A stretch of DNA of 64,000 bases from Oscillospiraceae bacterium. Lineage in GTDB: Bacteria; Bacillota; Clostridia; Christensenellales; QALW01. The notes below the pieces were generated by a model. It saw only the letters and a program-made list of their open reading frames with translations, did no database searches and was not told the origin of the DNA. The position numbers and the translations under genes were made by a program. Positions 44,698 to 54,888 of this stretch are shown piece by piece; position 1 is the first letter of the stretch, and each line of letters begins with the position of its first letter. The stretch lies in NCBI GenBank assembly GCA_022009755.1, contig CP091722.1, forward strand, positions 132,001-196,000, written 5' to 3'.

Positions 44698-47516
44698 GAA
44701 GCAACCTATTGTAGCCGAGGTTCGGGAAACCGGAAACTCGCTGCTGTCCATGCTTGACGGTATAAAAGCGGACGCTCTCAAGATGCAGCAGACGCTTAAG
44801 GACAGGGAGGGCGAGCTTCGTCAGAAGCTGGCGCAGCAGAAAAAGGAGCTGGACGAGCAGCGCCGTATTGAGGCTGCAAGGCTTATTGAGCTTGCGCACG
44901 AGGAGAAGGCCAATCGGCAGAAAACGGCCTCCGAAGCACCGGAGCAGGCGGAGGCTCCCGCAGAGACAAGCGCGGAGGCACAAAGCAGGCAGGAGAAAAA
45001 AGAAAAGACGGAAATGCCTGTGCAGACCAAGGGCGAACAGCCGGAGACGGTGCAGCCTGCCGCGCAGGAAGAAAAAAAGGAACAGGAAAAACCGGCGGAG
45101 GAGAAGCAGCCGGCAAGTGAGTCTGCACCCAAGGAGCGTACCGACCGCCCGCAGGGCGCGTATCAGCAGCGTACCGACCGTCCGCAGGGTGCATACCAGC
45201 AGCGCGGCGATCGTCCGCAGGGTGGATATCAGCAGCGTACCGACCGTCCGCAGGGCACATATCAGCCCAGAGGCGACCGTCCGCAGGGTGGATATCAGCA
45301 GCGCGGCGACCGCCCGCAGGGTGGATATCAGCAGCGCGGCGACCGCCCGCAGGGTGGATATCAGCAGCGTGGTGATCGTTCGCAGGGCACATATCAGCAG
45401 CGCGGCGACCGTCCGCAGGGTGCATATCAGCCCAGAGGTGATCGTCCGCAGGGCGCATATCAGCAGCGCGGAGACCGTCCGCAGGGTGCATACCAGCAGC
45501 GCAGCGATCGTCAGCAGGGCGCGCGCGGCGGCTATCAGAAGCCGGCAGCCGCTGTATTTGAGCCGCCCATGGAGAAGGAGCGCGTAAGCAATTACGATCC
45601 TAACAAAAAAATGTATCGCAATACCCGCGATAATGAAAAGAAGACTCCGAACAAGCGCGATCTTGCCCGTCAGCAGAGCAGGATGGGCGTGGATGACGAT
45701 GTGTGGCGCGGCAAAAAAAAGAAGAAGGAAAGCGCTCAGTCCAAAATGGAGCCTATCAAGATAGAATATGCCGTGATGACCACAGAGGAGATCAGCATAA
45801 AGGATCTTAGCGAAAAGCTGGGCAAGCCGGCGGCGGATATCATCAAAAAGCTGTTTATGCTGGGCATAATGGCCACCATAAACAACGAGGTGGATTACGA
45901 CACTGCGGCTCTTGTGGCTACGGATTACGGCATAGAGCTGGAGCAGAAGATAGCCAAGACCTTTGAGGAGACCATGACGGATGCCGATGAGGAATCCGAG
46001 GGCGACAACAACGAGGAGCGTCCGCCTATCGTTACCATCATGGGTCATGTTGACCACGGTAAAACCAGTCTGCTGGATGCCATACGCAATACAAATGTCA
46101 CTGCGCACGAGGCGGGCGGTATAACCCAGCACATAGGCGCCTATACTGTGGAGCACAACGGCAGGAAGATAACCTTCCTGGATACTCCGGGCCATGAGGC
46201 TTTTACCTCCATGCGTGCCCGCGGCGCACAGGTGACCGATATTGCCATTTTGGTGGTGGCGGCGGACGACGGCGTTATGCCGCAGACAATCGAGGCTATA
46301 AACCATGCTCAGGCCGCCAATGTGCCGATCATAGTGGCTATAAACAAAATGGATAAGCCGGGGGCGAACCCGGACCGCGTAAAGCAGGAGCTTACAAACA
46401 ACGGCATCGTTCCCGAGGAGTGGGGCGGAGACGCTATTATCGTTCCGGTTTCCGCGCTTAAGGGCGAGGGCATCGACAATCTGCTTGAGATGATACTGCT
46501 GGTGGCGGATGTGAACCAGTATAAGGCGAATTCCTCCAAAGGCGCGCGGCGCTATTATTGAGGCGCGGCTGGATAAGGGGCGCGGACCGGTGGCCACGGT
46601 GCTCATTCAGAACGGTACGCTTCATGTGGGCGATACGGTGGTTGCGGGTACGGCCTTCGGACATGTGCGCGCAATGATGGATGACAAGGGACGCCGCGTG
46701 CAGAGCGCCGGCCCCAGTATGCCGGTAGAGGTGCTTGGCTTCAACGATGTTCCCGAGGCGGGAGACCGACTGTATGTGACGGAGGACGACAAGCTCTCAA
46801 GGCTTGTGGCGCAGGAGCGCAAGGACAAGATAAAGGCAGAGCAGATAAAAGCGCGCAGCAAGGCATCGCTGGACGATCTGTTCAATCAGATACAGGACGG
46901 CTCGGTCAAGGAACTGAACCTTATTGTCAAGGCAGATGTTCAGGGCAGCGTAGAGGCGGTTAAGCAGGCGCTTGAGAAGCTTTCAAACGATAAGGTAAAG
47001 GTAAAGGTTATCCACGGCGCGGTGGGCGCGATAAAGGAATCGGATGTTATTCTGGCGGCGGCCTCCAATGCGATAATCATCGGCTTTAATGTTCGCCCCG
47101 ACAGCATGGCAAGCGCCGCTGCGGAGCGGGAGGAAGTGGATATGCGCATGTATCGCGTTATCTACAATGCCATTGAGGATGTTCAGGCGGCAATGAACGG
47201 CATGCTGGATCCGGAATTCAAAGAAACCGTAATAGGTCATGCCGAGATACGCGAGACCTTTAAGGTGCCGGGCGTGGGAGTAATAGCGGGCAGCTATGTT
47301 ACGGACGGCTCCATTCAGCGCAACGCGGGAATCCGCCTGCTGCGTGATAACATTGTAATTCACGAGGGCAAGATTTCCTCTCTTAAGCGCTTCAAGGACG
47401 ATGTCAAGGAGGTCAACGCAGGCTACGAATGCGGCGTGGGCATTGAAAACTACAACGATATCAAGCAGGGCGATGTCTTCGAGGCGTTTATCATGGAGCA
47501 GATAAAGAATGTCTGA
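44690..47516 (+). CDS. infB: Translation initiation factor IF-2 (one frame break; repeat-rich N-terminus)
   Basis: Two pieces join to about 942 residues if two bases are restored at 46540-46542 (AAA-GG), giving NSSKxARGAIIEARLDKGRGP. The N-terminus is unusual: a coiled-coil-like helix (residues about 20-85) and an acidic, Gln/Lys-rich part, then eleven repeats of RGDRPQGAYQQ type (residues 150-270). A single IF2_N domain (EISIKDLSEKLGKPAADIIK) follows; the first IF2_N module usual in IF2 is not seen. The G domain has GHVDHGKTSLLDAIR, DTPGHEAFT and NKMDKPG, followed by domains II-IV. ATG 44690 overlaps the ylxQ stop. The break is in a single-copy essential gene and is probably a sequence error. 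Confidence 0.93.
45137..45532 (+). repeat. 33-bp tandem repeats inside infB
   Basis: Eleven full 33-bp units and a twelfth degenerate one encode R(T/G)DRPQG(A/G/T)YQ(Q/P). Units 5, 6 and 7 are almost identical at protein level. The repeat lies in frame within the IF2 N-terminal region. Confidence 0.92.
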
Positions 47517-47573
47517 TGCCCGGCGGGGACGCCGCTTTGCGGCGGAAAAGGAACGGAAGCGGGGGAGTGTAAA

Positions 47574-47954
47574 ATGTCATCAAACAGAGCCGACAGGATC
47601 GGCATGGAAATACACAGGGCGCTGGCAGAGGTGCTGCGCGAGGATATAAGCGATCCGCGCGTAAGCACCATGTGCTCCGTGGTGCGCACGGAGCTTTCAA
47701 AAGACCTGATGTACTGCAAGGCGTATATCAGCGTATACGGCACACAGCAGGAGCAGGAGGAAACATTTTCCGCGCTTATAAAGGCGACGCCGTTTATAAG
47801 GCATCAGCTGGGCAGCAGGCTCAGGATACGGAAAATGCCGGAGCTTAAACTGGTTCCGGATGATTCCATTACATACAGCGTGCGCATAGGTCAGCTTATC
47901 GATCAGATAAATACACAACGCGACAGCGACCCAAAGGAAGGTGAACAGGGGTGA
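47574..47954 (+). CDS. rbfA: Ribosome-binding factor A
   Basis: The 126-residue KH-like protein supports 16S rRNA 5' end maturation and cold-shock ribosome assembly. Family marks are ADRIGMEIHRALAEVLRED, DPRVSTMCSVVRTELSKDL and ELKLVPDDSITY. AAGCGGGGGAG precedes the ATG. The stop codon lies inside a hairpin at the start of the next gene. Confidence 0.92.
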   Translation: MSSNRADRIGMEIHRALAEVLREDISDPRVSTMCSVVRTELSKDLMYCKAYISVYGTQQEQEETFSALIKATPFIRHQLGSRLRIRKMPELKLVPDDSITYSVRIGQLIDQINTQRDSDPKEGEQG

Positions 47955-47970
47955 GGCTTTGCTTCACCCC
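47948..47970 (+). promoter_or_regulatory. Hairpin over the rbfA stop codon
   Basis: GGGGTGA pairs with TCACCCC around GGCTTTGCT; the rbfA stop TGA lies in the 5' arm. The sequence GTTTTGATT follows, so weak termination or coupling control is possible. Confidence 0.4.
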
Positions 47971-47979
47971 GTTTTGATT

Positions 47980-48990
47980 ATGAATACTTCGCTTACACGC
48001 CTTGCACAGGCTATAAGAGAAATTGAAAACTTTGTGCTGATAATGCATATATCACCGGACGGCGACACGGCGGGCAGCGCGGCGGCGCTGTGCCATATCC
48101 TTAAAAATATGGGCAAAACCTGCCGCGTCTTTTGCAGGGATGAGCTTCCGGCATCGCTTGATGTGCTGAAAGACGAAACGGACGGGTTCGTTTTCGGGCT
48201 GATTAACCCGGACGAAGAGGGAATAATACCGGGAAAAACGGCGGCCATTGCCGTGGATTGCGCAGATGAGGGCAGAATGGGAGAATATGCCGCCCTGTTT
48301 GAAAAGTGCGCTTTTAGGTTTGTGATAGACCATCACAAAACAAACGCGGGCTTTGGCGATATATCCTTTATACGGCCCTATCCGGCGACGGCGCAGCTTA
48401 TAATGGAGCTTGCGGACGAGCTGGGCGCACGGCTTGATGCAAATACGGCAAAATGCCTGTATGTTGCTTTTCTTACCGATACCGGCAGGTTTGCATACAG
48501 CGGCGTAACCGAACAGACAATGCGCGCCGCGGGCAGGCTTTACGGCTTTGGGATAGATACGGCGGATATTGCAAGGCAGCTGTTTTCGGTGCGGACGCTG
48601 AGTAAGACAAAGCTGCTGGGCAGGGCGCTGGAGCTGCTGGAGACCGCTTTTGACGGCAGAGCGTGCATGATATTTATGAACCGTGAGCAATACGCGCCCT
48701 TTGATACCGAGGATTGCGACAATGACGGCATAGTTAACTATGCGCTGGATGTGAAGGGGTGCGAGATAGCCGTTTTTGCGCACGAACGCGAAAAGGGGCT
48801 GACAAAGGTGAGCCTGCGTTCCGCCGGGAGGGCGGATGTTTCGCGCATCGCGCAGGCCTTCGGCGGCGGCGGTCATACACTGGCGGCAGGGTGCTGTATT
48901 GAGGGGAATTTTGAAAATGTGCCTTCGGAGCTTATGCAGCGGATAAAAGCTGCGCTGGAGGCGCTGCCGGAGGAAAGCGGCGGGGCTTGA
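47980..48990 (+). CDS. nrnA: DHH-family nanoRNase/pAp phosphatase NrnA
   Basis: The product of about 336 residues degrades 2-5 nt RNAs and dephosphorylates pAp. The DHH part shows LIMHISPDGDTAGSAAAL (usually HxxPDGD), AVDCADEGRMGEY, FVIDHHKTNAGFGD and FLTDTGRFAYSGV; the DHHA1 part has RSAGRADVSRIAQAFGGGGHTLAAG. ATG 47980 gives the usual start next to LTRLAQAI, but has no ribosome site; GTG 47941 behind AAGGAAG is the alternative. It is the conserved partner of rbfA and truB. Confidence 0.9.
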   Translation: MNTSLTRLAQAIREIENFVLIMHISPDGDTAGSAAALCHILKNMGKTCRVFCRDELPASLDVLKDETDGFVFGLINPDEEGIIPGKTAAIAVDCADEGRMGEYAALFEKCAFRFVIDHHKTNAGFGDISFIRPYPATAQLIMELADELGARLDANTAKCLYVAFLTDTGRFAYSGVTEQTMRAAGRLYGFGIDTADIARQLFSVRTLSKTKLLGRALELLETAFDGRACMIFMNREQYAPFDTEDCDNDGIVNYALDVKGCEIAVFAHEREKGLTKVSLRSAGRADVSRIAQAFGGGGHTLAAGCCIEGNFENVPSELMQRIKAALEALPEESGGA

Positions 48991-48992
48991 AG

Positions 48993-49928
48993 ATGATAAA
49001 CGGAATAATTAATGTATATAAAGAGCCGGGGTGGACCTCAAGCGATGTTGTGGTTAAGCTGCGGCACATACTGGGCTGCCGCAGGGTGGGACACACGGGA
49101 ACGCTGGATCCTATGGCAAGCGGTGTTCTGCCGGTGTGCGTGGGGGAAGCAACGCAGCTTTCCGACTATATAACGGACAAGCGGAAAACATATACGGCGG
49201 GCTTTTTGCCGGGGCTTGTTACCGATACGCAGGATGTAACGGGGAATGTGCTGCAAAGGCGGGAATGCAATGTGACTTTGGAGCAGCTGCAAGTCGTGCT
49301 GGAGGGCTTCAGGGGCGAGCTTATGCAGGTGCCGCCGATGTATTCGGCACTTAAGCATAACGGAAAAAAGCTCTACGAGCTGGCGCGTCAGGGCCATGAG
49401 GTGGAGCGGAAGGCACGGAGCATAACCGTATACTCCATTGAAGCAAAAAAGGCCGGCGAGGGCTTCTTGCTGCGCATTGAGTGTTCAAAGGGCACATATG
49501 TACGCACTCTTTGCCACGATATAGGCGCTGCCTTGGGAACGGGGGGCTGCATGAGCTCCCTTGAGAGGAATGCCTGCGACGATTTCACAACGGACAGCGC
49601 CCTTACGGTGGGCGCGATAGAAGCCATGGTGCGCCGCGGCGATTTTTCCTTTATTATGCCGCCGGAAAGCGCCGTTATGAAATATCCGGCCGTGGAAATA
49701 GAAAAAGGCTTTGCCTTTCATTTTCTGAACGGACTGGATGCTGACCGGCGCAGATTTTCCTGCGGCGGGGAATATCCCGGGGAGGGCGCAGCCGTGCGGG
49801 TGCGGCTGTGCGGAAGCTTCTGCGCAATGGGAAGGATAAAAAACGGCATGCTGCACATGCAGAACCGCTTTATGACCCCGGAAGAAGCGCGGAGTCTTGC
49901 CGGTGCAAAAGGAGAAACCGATGTTTGA
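48993..49928 (+). CDS. truB: tRNA pseudouridine-55 synthase TruB
   Basis: The product of about 311 residues modifies U55 in the T loop of tRNA. It shows NVYKEPGWTSSDVVVKLR, the catalytic GHTGTLDPMASGVLPVCVGEA region (Asp in GTLDP), QVPPMYSALKHNGKKLYELAR and RIECSKGTYVRTLCHDIG. A C-terminal PUA-like part follows. ATG 48993 is chosen; TTG 48987 six bases before is possible. The gene overlaps or abuts the nrnA stop and overlaps ribF by eight bases. Confidence 0.94.
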   Translation: MINGIINVYKEPGWTSSDVVVKLRHILGCRRVGHTGTLDPMASGVLPVCVGEATQLSDYITDKRKTYTAGFLPGLVTDTQDVTGNVLQRRECNVTLEQLQVVLEGFRGELMQVPPMYSALKHNGKKLYELARQGHEVERKARSITVYSIEAKKAGEGFLLRIECSKGTYVRTLCHDIGAALGTGGCMSSLERNACDDFTTDSALTVGAIEAMVRRGDFSFIMPPESAVMKYPAVEIEKGFAFHFLNGLDADRRRFSCGGEYPGEGAAVRVRLCGSFCAMGRIKNGMLHMQNRFMTPEEARSLAGAKGETDV

Positions 49929-50886
49929 AATAAATGATGCCCGCCTTTACGGGCTGCCCGCAAAGCGGCAGATACCGTGCGGGACGGAGGGAAAAAGCCC
50001 CGCGCTGCTGCTTGGAACCTTTGACGGGGTGCATGCGGGGCACAGATCGCTTATTGAAAAGGGCAGAGAGCTGGAAAAGGCGGGAATGTACCCGCTTGCC
50101 GTGCTGTTTTCTCAGCATCCCGCAAAGGTGCTGGGGCGCAGCGTAAGCCTTCTGAATACGCAAAAGGAGAGGGAAGAGCTTATACGCTACTGCGGCGCAA
50201 GGTGCGAATATATAGATTTTACCCCCCGGCTTGCTTCAATGCCGGCGGCGGAGTATGCCCGTATGCTTTGCGAGCGCTTTAAGCCCGGCGCAATAATCGT
50301 GGGCAGAAATCATACCTTCGGAAGAGATGCGGCCGGCACGCCGGCCACCCTGGCCGCCCTGCGGGAGGAATACGGCTTTAGGCTTTATGTAATGCCGGGA
50401 GTGAACTGGCAGGAGGAAACCGTAAGCAGCACGCGCATACGCGATTGCATACGGCAGGGCGATACGGATTCGGCCAAAGCCATGCTGGGGTACGATTACG
50501 GCTTTTGCGGACAGGTGCAAAAAGGGCGGCATATAGGCACCTCTCTCGGTTTTCCCACCGCCAACATTGAATTTCCCAAGGACAAGGTCAGCCCGCCGGA
50601 CGGGGTGTACTGCGTAAGCGTGAATATCGGAGGAAAACGGCACGGCGGAATAATGAATATCGGCATGAGGCCGACTTTTGATAACGGCAGGGACAGAACA
50701 TATGAATGCAATATATTCTCCTGCAGCGACGGGCTTTACGGCAGGGAGTTGGAGGTGCGCATATTAAAAAGGCTCAGAGGAGAAATACGCTTTGATTCGC
50801 CGCAGGCGCTGAAGGAGCAGATAGAGCGGGATGCCGCAGTGGCCGCGGCATATTTCAAAACTCTTGATTATACGCTGATATTCTGA
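49921..50886 (+). CDS. ribF: Bifunctional riboflavin kinase/FAD synthetase RibF
   Basis: The 321-residue product makes FMN and FAD. The N-terminal adenylyltransferase domain has LLGTFDGVHAGHRSLI and VGRNHTFGRDAAGT; SSTRIRDCIRQGD links to the C-terminal flavokinase domain with GTSLGFPTANI and YCVSVNIGGKRHGGIMNIG. AAAGGAG precedes the ATG, which overlaps the truB stop. It is the last gene of the rimP operon; the next gene has its own promoter. Confidence 0.94.
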   Translation: MFEINDARLYGLPAKRQIPCGTEGKSPALLLGTFDGVHAGHRSLIEKGRELEKAGMYPLAVLFSQHPAKVLGRSVSLLNTQKEREELIRYCGARCEYIDFTPRLASMPAAEYARMLCERFKPGAIIVGRNHTFGRDAAGTPATLAALREEYGFRLYVMPGVNWQEETVSSTRIRDCIRQGDTDSAKAMLGYDYGFCGQVQKGRHIGTSLGFPTANIEFPKDKVSPPDGVYCVSVNIGGKRHGGIMNIGMRPTFDNGRDRTYECNIFSCSDGLYGRELEVRILKRLRGEIRFDSPQALKEQIERDAAVAAAYFKTLDYTLIF

Positions 50887-51014
50887 ACGGTTAAAGCCTT
50901 AATGACGGCGAAAATGACGGAACTGTGCATTTTGACATTGCCGGCAAAGCGCTGCACGGGAGCGGCGAAAATGCGCGGTTGGTCAATAATGCAGGTACAA
51001 TTTCAAAAATAATC

Positions 51015-51043
51015 TTTACAAATAAATATTCTTATGCTACAAT
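51015..51043 (+). promoter_or_regulatory. Sigma-A-type promoter of rpsO
   Basis: TTTACA and TACAAT are exactly 17 bases apart, about 108 bases before the rpsO start. Confidence 0.8.
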
Positions 51044-51091
51044 AGCATTGTTTCCGTGGCCTTTTGCTAAGGGGCGCGTTTCTCCTAACGA

Positions 51092-51115
51092 CCGGCCTTG
51101 GCTTTCGGCGGCCGG
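51092..51115 (+). promoter_or_regulatory. rpsO leader hairpin, possible S15 binding site
   Basis: CCGGCC pairs with GGCCGG over a 12-base loop in the 5' leader of rpsO. S15 represses its own translation in many bacteria through leader structures; this hairpin is a candidate site by position only. Confidence 0.4.
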
Positions 51116-51150
51116 AAGCTATAAAAATTTTATTATAAGGAGGTGCTGTA

Positions 51151-51415
51151 ATGGATAAGGCAAGAAAAGGCGGAGATCATCGAGGCCTACAAGCTCCATG
51201 ACGGCGATACGGGTTCACCCGAGGTTCAGATTGCGATTCTCAGCGATCGCATCAGTCATCTGACCGAGCATCTTAAGGTTCATAAAAAGGACCAGCATTC
51301 AAGACGCGGCCTGTTTATGATGGTAGGTCAGCGCAGAGGCTTGCTTAACTATCTCAAGAGCATTGATATCGAGAGATACAGAGCTATCGTGGAGAAGCTG
51401 GGTCTGAGAAGATAA
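51151..51415 (+). CDS. rpsO: 30S ribosomal protein S15 (one frame break)
   Basis: After ATG behind AAGGAGGTG the frame breaks at AAAA 51165-51168; with three A the sequence reads MDKARKAEIIEAYKLHDGDT and then GSPEVQIAILSDRISHLTEH, VHKKDQHSRRGLFMMVGQRR and ends KLGLRR, in all 87 residues, as usual. S15 is a primary 16S rRNA binder. The extra A cannot be real in a single-copy essential gene and is probably a sequencing error. It precedes pnp, a conserved pair. Confidence 0.93.
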
Positions 51416-51421
51416 CAGCGT

Positions 51422-51457
51422 AGGCGGAGTGTTTTGACAGTCCGCCTTTCCCATTTT
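51422..51457 (+). terminator. Terminator-like hairpin after rpsO
   Basis: AGGCGGA pairs with TCCGCCT; TTCCCATTTTT follows. It may reduce read-through into pnp or mark processing in the rpsO-pnp transcript. Confidence 0.6.
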
Positions 51458-51509
51458 TAGAATACCGTTTTTTACGGATGAAAATAGATGTTGGAAACGA
51501 GGTAATGTG

Positions 51510-53598
51510 ATGGAACACAGGATATTCAAAACAGAATTTGCCGGCCGTGAGCTGTCCGTTGAGGTGGGCAGATACGCCGAGCAGGCAAACGGTCATTGCG
51601 TTGTACGCTGCGGCGATACGGCGGTTATGGTCAATGTAACCATGTCAAAGGCGCCCAGAGAGGGAATGGATTTCTTCCCGCTGAGCGTGGAGTTTGAGGA
51701 AAAACAGTATTCCGTGGGCAAGATCCCCGGCGGCTTTATCCGCAGAGAGGGCCGTCCCTCCGAAAAGGCAATACTGACCTCCCGTCTTATTGACCGCCCG
51801 ATTCGCCCGCTTTTCCCCAAGGGATTTTATAACGATGTTCAGGTAGTGGCTACGGCTATGTCCGTGGATAACAATATTCCCCCGGATATTTACGCCATGA
51901 TCGGCTCGTCGGTTGCTTTGTCAATATCCGATATTCCCTTTGCCGGACCTACCGGCAGCGTTACCGTGGGACTTATAGACGGCGCATATGTTATAAACCC
52001 CGATATGGAACAGCGGGAGAAGAGCATCCTGCACCTGACGGTTTCCGGAACAAAGGATGCCGTTATGATGGTGGAGGCGGGCGCCAAGGAAGTTACCGAA
52101 GACGAAATGCTGGAAGCCATAATGCTGGCCCATGCGGAGATCAAGAAGCTGGTGGCGTTCCAGGAGGAAATAGTGGCCGAGGTAGGCAAGGAAAAGGCCG
52201 TTATTGATTACTACAAGGTTCCCGAAGAGATACAGCAGGCAGTGCGCGAGTATGCCACCGACAAGATCGCGTGGGTAATGGAATCCTTTGACCGCCATGA
52301 GCGCGATGTGCGCGAACAGCAGGTGGATGCGGAGGTTCAGGAGCACTTTGCACAGCAGTTCCCGGATAAGGCGCGTGAGATAAGCGATTCCCTTTATGTA
52401 ATCAAAGGAAACCATGCGCCGCAAGATAATCGACAAGGGCATACGCCCCGACGGACGCGGCATTTTCGATGTGCGCCCCATATGGTGCGATGTGCATATG
52501 TTTGCCCGTCCTCACGGCTCTGCGGTGTTTACCCGCGGACAGACGCAGGTTATAACCATGACCACACTGGGCCCGCTCAACGATGCACAGGAGCTGGACG
52601 GCATTGATGAGGCGGAGCAGAAGCGGTATATGCATCATTACAATATGCCGCCGTACTCCACCGGAGAGGCCAAGCCCATGCGCAGCCCCGGACGCCGCGA
52701 GATAGGTCACGGCGCGCTGGCGGAGCGTGCGCTGGAGCCGATGATCCCCAGCGAGGATGAATTCCCCTATGCTATCCGTCTGGTGTCGGAGGCGGTTTCC
52801 TCCAATGGCTCCACCTCCATGGCCAGCGTCTGCGGCTCCACTCTGTCCCTTATGGATGCGGGAGTGCCGATAAAAGCGCCGGTTGCCGGTGCTGCAATGG
52901 GACTTATCAAGGATACCGAAAGCGACAAGGTGGTAGTGCTTACCGATATTCAGGGGCTTGAGGATTTCCTTGGCGATATGGACTTCAAGGTGGCGGGCAC
53001 CGCAAAGGGAATTACCGCCATTCAGATGGATATTAAGATCAAGGGCATTGATGAGCCGATACTCAAGCGCGCGTTGGCGCAGGCGCATGATGCAAGAATG
53101 TTTATTTTGGGCAAGATGCTGGCCGTTCTGGACAAGCCCAGGGCGGATGTATCCAAATATGCGCCCAAGACCATAGTGTTCCATATCAAGACCGATAAGA
53201 TTCGTGAGGTTATCGGGCCCGGCGGAAAAATGATAAACAAGATCATTGACGAAACCGGCGTTAAGATAGATATTGAGGACAGCGGCCGCGTAGTTATATA
53301 CGCTGCGGATCAGGAGGCGGGCAAGAAGGCCAAGAAGATGATAGACGCCATCGCCAAGGATATCGAGGTGGGGGATGTTTATCTGGGCACGGTAGTGCGC
53401 ATTATGCCCTTCGGTGCCTTTGTGGAGCTGCTGCCCGGCAAGGACGGCATGGTACACATCTCCAAGCTTGCCAAGGAGCGCGTGGAGAAGGTGGAGGATG
53501 TTGTGAATATCGGAGATCAGATAATGGTCAAGGTTATCGAGATTGACGATAAGGGCCGCGTAAACCTTTCCCGCAAGGATTTGCTGCCCGACAAATAA
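51510..53598 (+). CDS. pnp: Polynucleotide phosphorylase (one frame break)
   Basis: Two overlapping pieces join to about 696 residues, the normal length, if one C and one A are restored at 52403-52406, giving YVIQKETMRRKIIDKG. The two RNase PH-like cores carry GGFIRREGRPSEKAILTSRL (first core) and RPDGRG, FARPHGSAVFTRGQTQ (second core). A KH domain (IGPGGKMINKIIDETG) and an S1 domain (VGDVYLGTVVRIMPFGAFVE) follow. ATG 51510 follows GAGGTAATGTG. PNPase degrades RNA with phosphate. A terminator directly follows. Confidence 0.94.
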
Positions 53599-53613
53599 GG
53601 CATAGAAACCATT

Positions 53614-53642
53614 AAAAGACGGCCGTAAGGCCGTCTTTTTTA
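53614..53642 (+). terminator. Terminator of pnp
   Basis: AAAAGACGGCC pairs with GGCCGTCTTTT around GTAA and continues into TTT. Confidence 0.85.
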
Positions 53643-53647
53643 TATCA

Positions 53648-53679
53648 AAAAGCCGCAGAAAATGCTGTTTTTCTGCGGC
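53648..53679 (-). terminator. Terminator of the amino-acid-kinase-like gene
   Basis: GCCGCAGAAAA pairs with TTTTCTGCGGC around a short loop; on the minus strand CTTTTTGATAT follows the stem. Confidence 0.7.
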
Positions 53680-53739
53680 CGTCTGCAAAAACTGTTTTAT
53701 ATTATCCCGTGCGCATTGCGCAAAATATAACGGAGAATG

Positions 53740-54562
53740 TCAGCGTACCCCTATTACGGTGCGGGGAGCATTTCCCGACAAAAGCTCGGATATGCGGTAT
53801 TTTGCGCTGCCGATGATAACCTGCGTGCCCTGCATAACGGGCTGCTTTATATATTCAAGCTTTGCGCCGGCTCCGTTTGCGCCGCGGCGGGAAGCGCCGA
53901 TGCAGTGCTGTTGGGCAAGACATATGTTTTGCAGCACCTCGTTTATGTCGGCTCCCGATATTTCTTCAATAAGGGTGGAGGGATCCGCGGGGTTGCGGTA
54001 TATGCCCAGCGCGGAGGTCATTATCAGCAGCGTGCGGGCCTTTACAAGGCAGGCCACGACCGCGGCAGTTTCGTCATTATCAACACATTCCACTACATGC
54101 TCTCCCTTTACGAAGGGTGGAAAGCTCGTAATTAAGGTTTTCCCGGGTGGATACGGCATCGTTATAGTTTATAATGGGCACTGCGCCCTGATCCCGCGCG
54201 CGCAGCAGAAGAGCTTTTATCTGGGCGCGCTTCTTGTCGTTATTGAAATGCTGATGCTCAAGCAGCACCTGCCGCACGCTGTATTCCGGCGAAACAAACC
54301 GGCGGTAGTTCTCCATAAGAATGGATTGCCCCTGCGAGGAGTAGTCGGTTTTGTTCTCGTCGTCGGTGCCGGACAGCTCACGGCCGCTGCGCTTCATATA
54401 ATCAAGACGTCCGATTTCGGTAGCGCCTGAGGAAACCCAGATATATCCCGGACGCAGCTCCGAGCCCAGCTTTGAGAAGATGTTGTAGTCGATATCGTTG
54501 TCCTCGCGGCGGACAAGTGCCATGGAGCCGATCTTGCCCACAAGTTCAAAATCAAATTTCAT
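53740..54562 (-). CDS. Amino-acid-kinase-family protein, ProB-like (one frame break)
   Basis: Two pieces join to about 273 residues if GGG at 54104-54106 (CCC on the plus strand) is read as GG, restoring LRKGEHVVECVDNDETAAVV. The fold is that of glutamate 5-kinase and aspartokinase: an N-terminal KFDFELVGKIGSMAL in place of the usual KxGS, IWVSSGATEIGRL, PIINYNDAV and VDNDETAAVVACL. A C-terminal PUA domain as in most ProB is missing. The substrate (glutamate or other) is unknown; proA is not nearby. A strong promoter and a terminator frame it as a single-gene unit. Confidence 0.7.
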
Positions 54563-54615
54563 ATATTACCTGCGGCCTGAGCCGCTGCCTTTCCGCGTTT
54601 TTTTGCGTATTTTGA

Positions 54616-54644
54616 ATTGTAGCATATTTCCGCGTTTTTTACAA
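54616..54644 (-). promoter_or_regulatory. Sigma-A-type promoter of the amino-acid-kinase-like gene
   Basis: On the minus strand TTGTAA and TACAAT are exactly 17 bases apart, about 54 bases before the start codon. Confidence 0.75.
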
Positions 54645-54735
54645 CATGACCGCAGCTTTTATGCGAAAAATATCTTCCGGATTGCTGCCGGCTGTTAAAA
54701 TTGAGCTTAATATGTGATTTTTGAACAAATATAAC

Positions 54736-54764
54736 TTGATAAATTGCCGGATGTTAATTATAAT
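54736..54764 (+). promoter_or_regulatory. Sigma-A-type promoter of the phosphohexomutase gene
   Basis: TTGATA and TATAAT are exactly 17 bases apart. A leader of about 118 bases follows. Confidence 0.8.
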
Positions 54765-54821
54765 AGTATCGGCCTTAAGAAGGCTCTGCGCGCTTTATAA
54801 AAGCGCCGCGGAATAATTTCC

Positions 54822-54868
54822 GCCGAGTCTGTCTGCCTTGCGAAAATCATAAAACGGTCAGACGGCGG
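54822..54868 (+). other. Structured leader of the phosphohexomutase gene
   Basis: CCGCC-TCTG pairs with CAGA-GGCGG over a long loop, and further pairing is possible with upstream CCGCGG. No known riboswitch pattern is recognised. Confidence 0.35.
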
Positions 54869-54888
54869 AAAAATAAGCGAAGGATACG

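Larger units (their letters stand above)
54563..54888. other. Divergent promoter region
   Basis: The 325 bases hold a strong promoter on each strand (listed separately) and, to the right, a leader that can fold. No gene is seen. Confidence 0.6.

Noticed and set aside
44681..46606. A 641-residue open frame antisense to infB
   Set aside because: It results from the repeats and codon bias of infB; it has no start site or promoter and reads as low-complexity Leu/Arg repeats.
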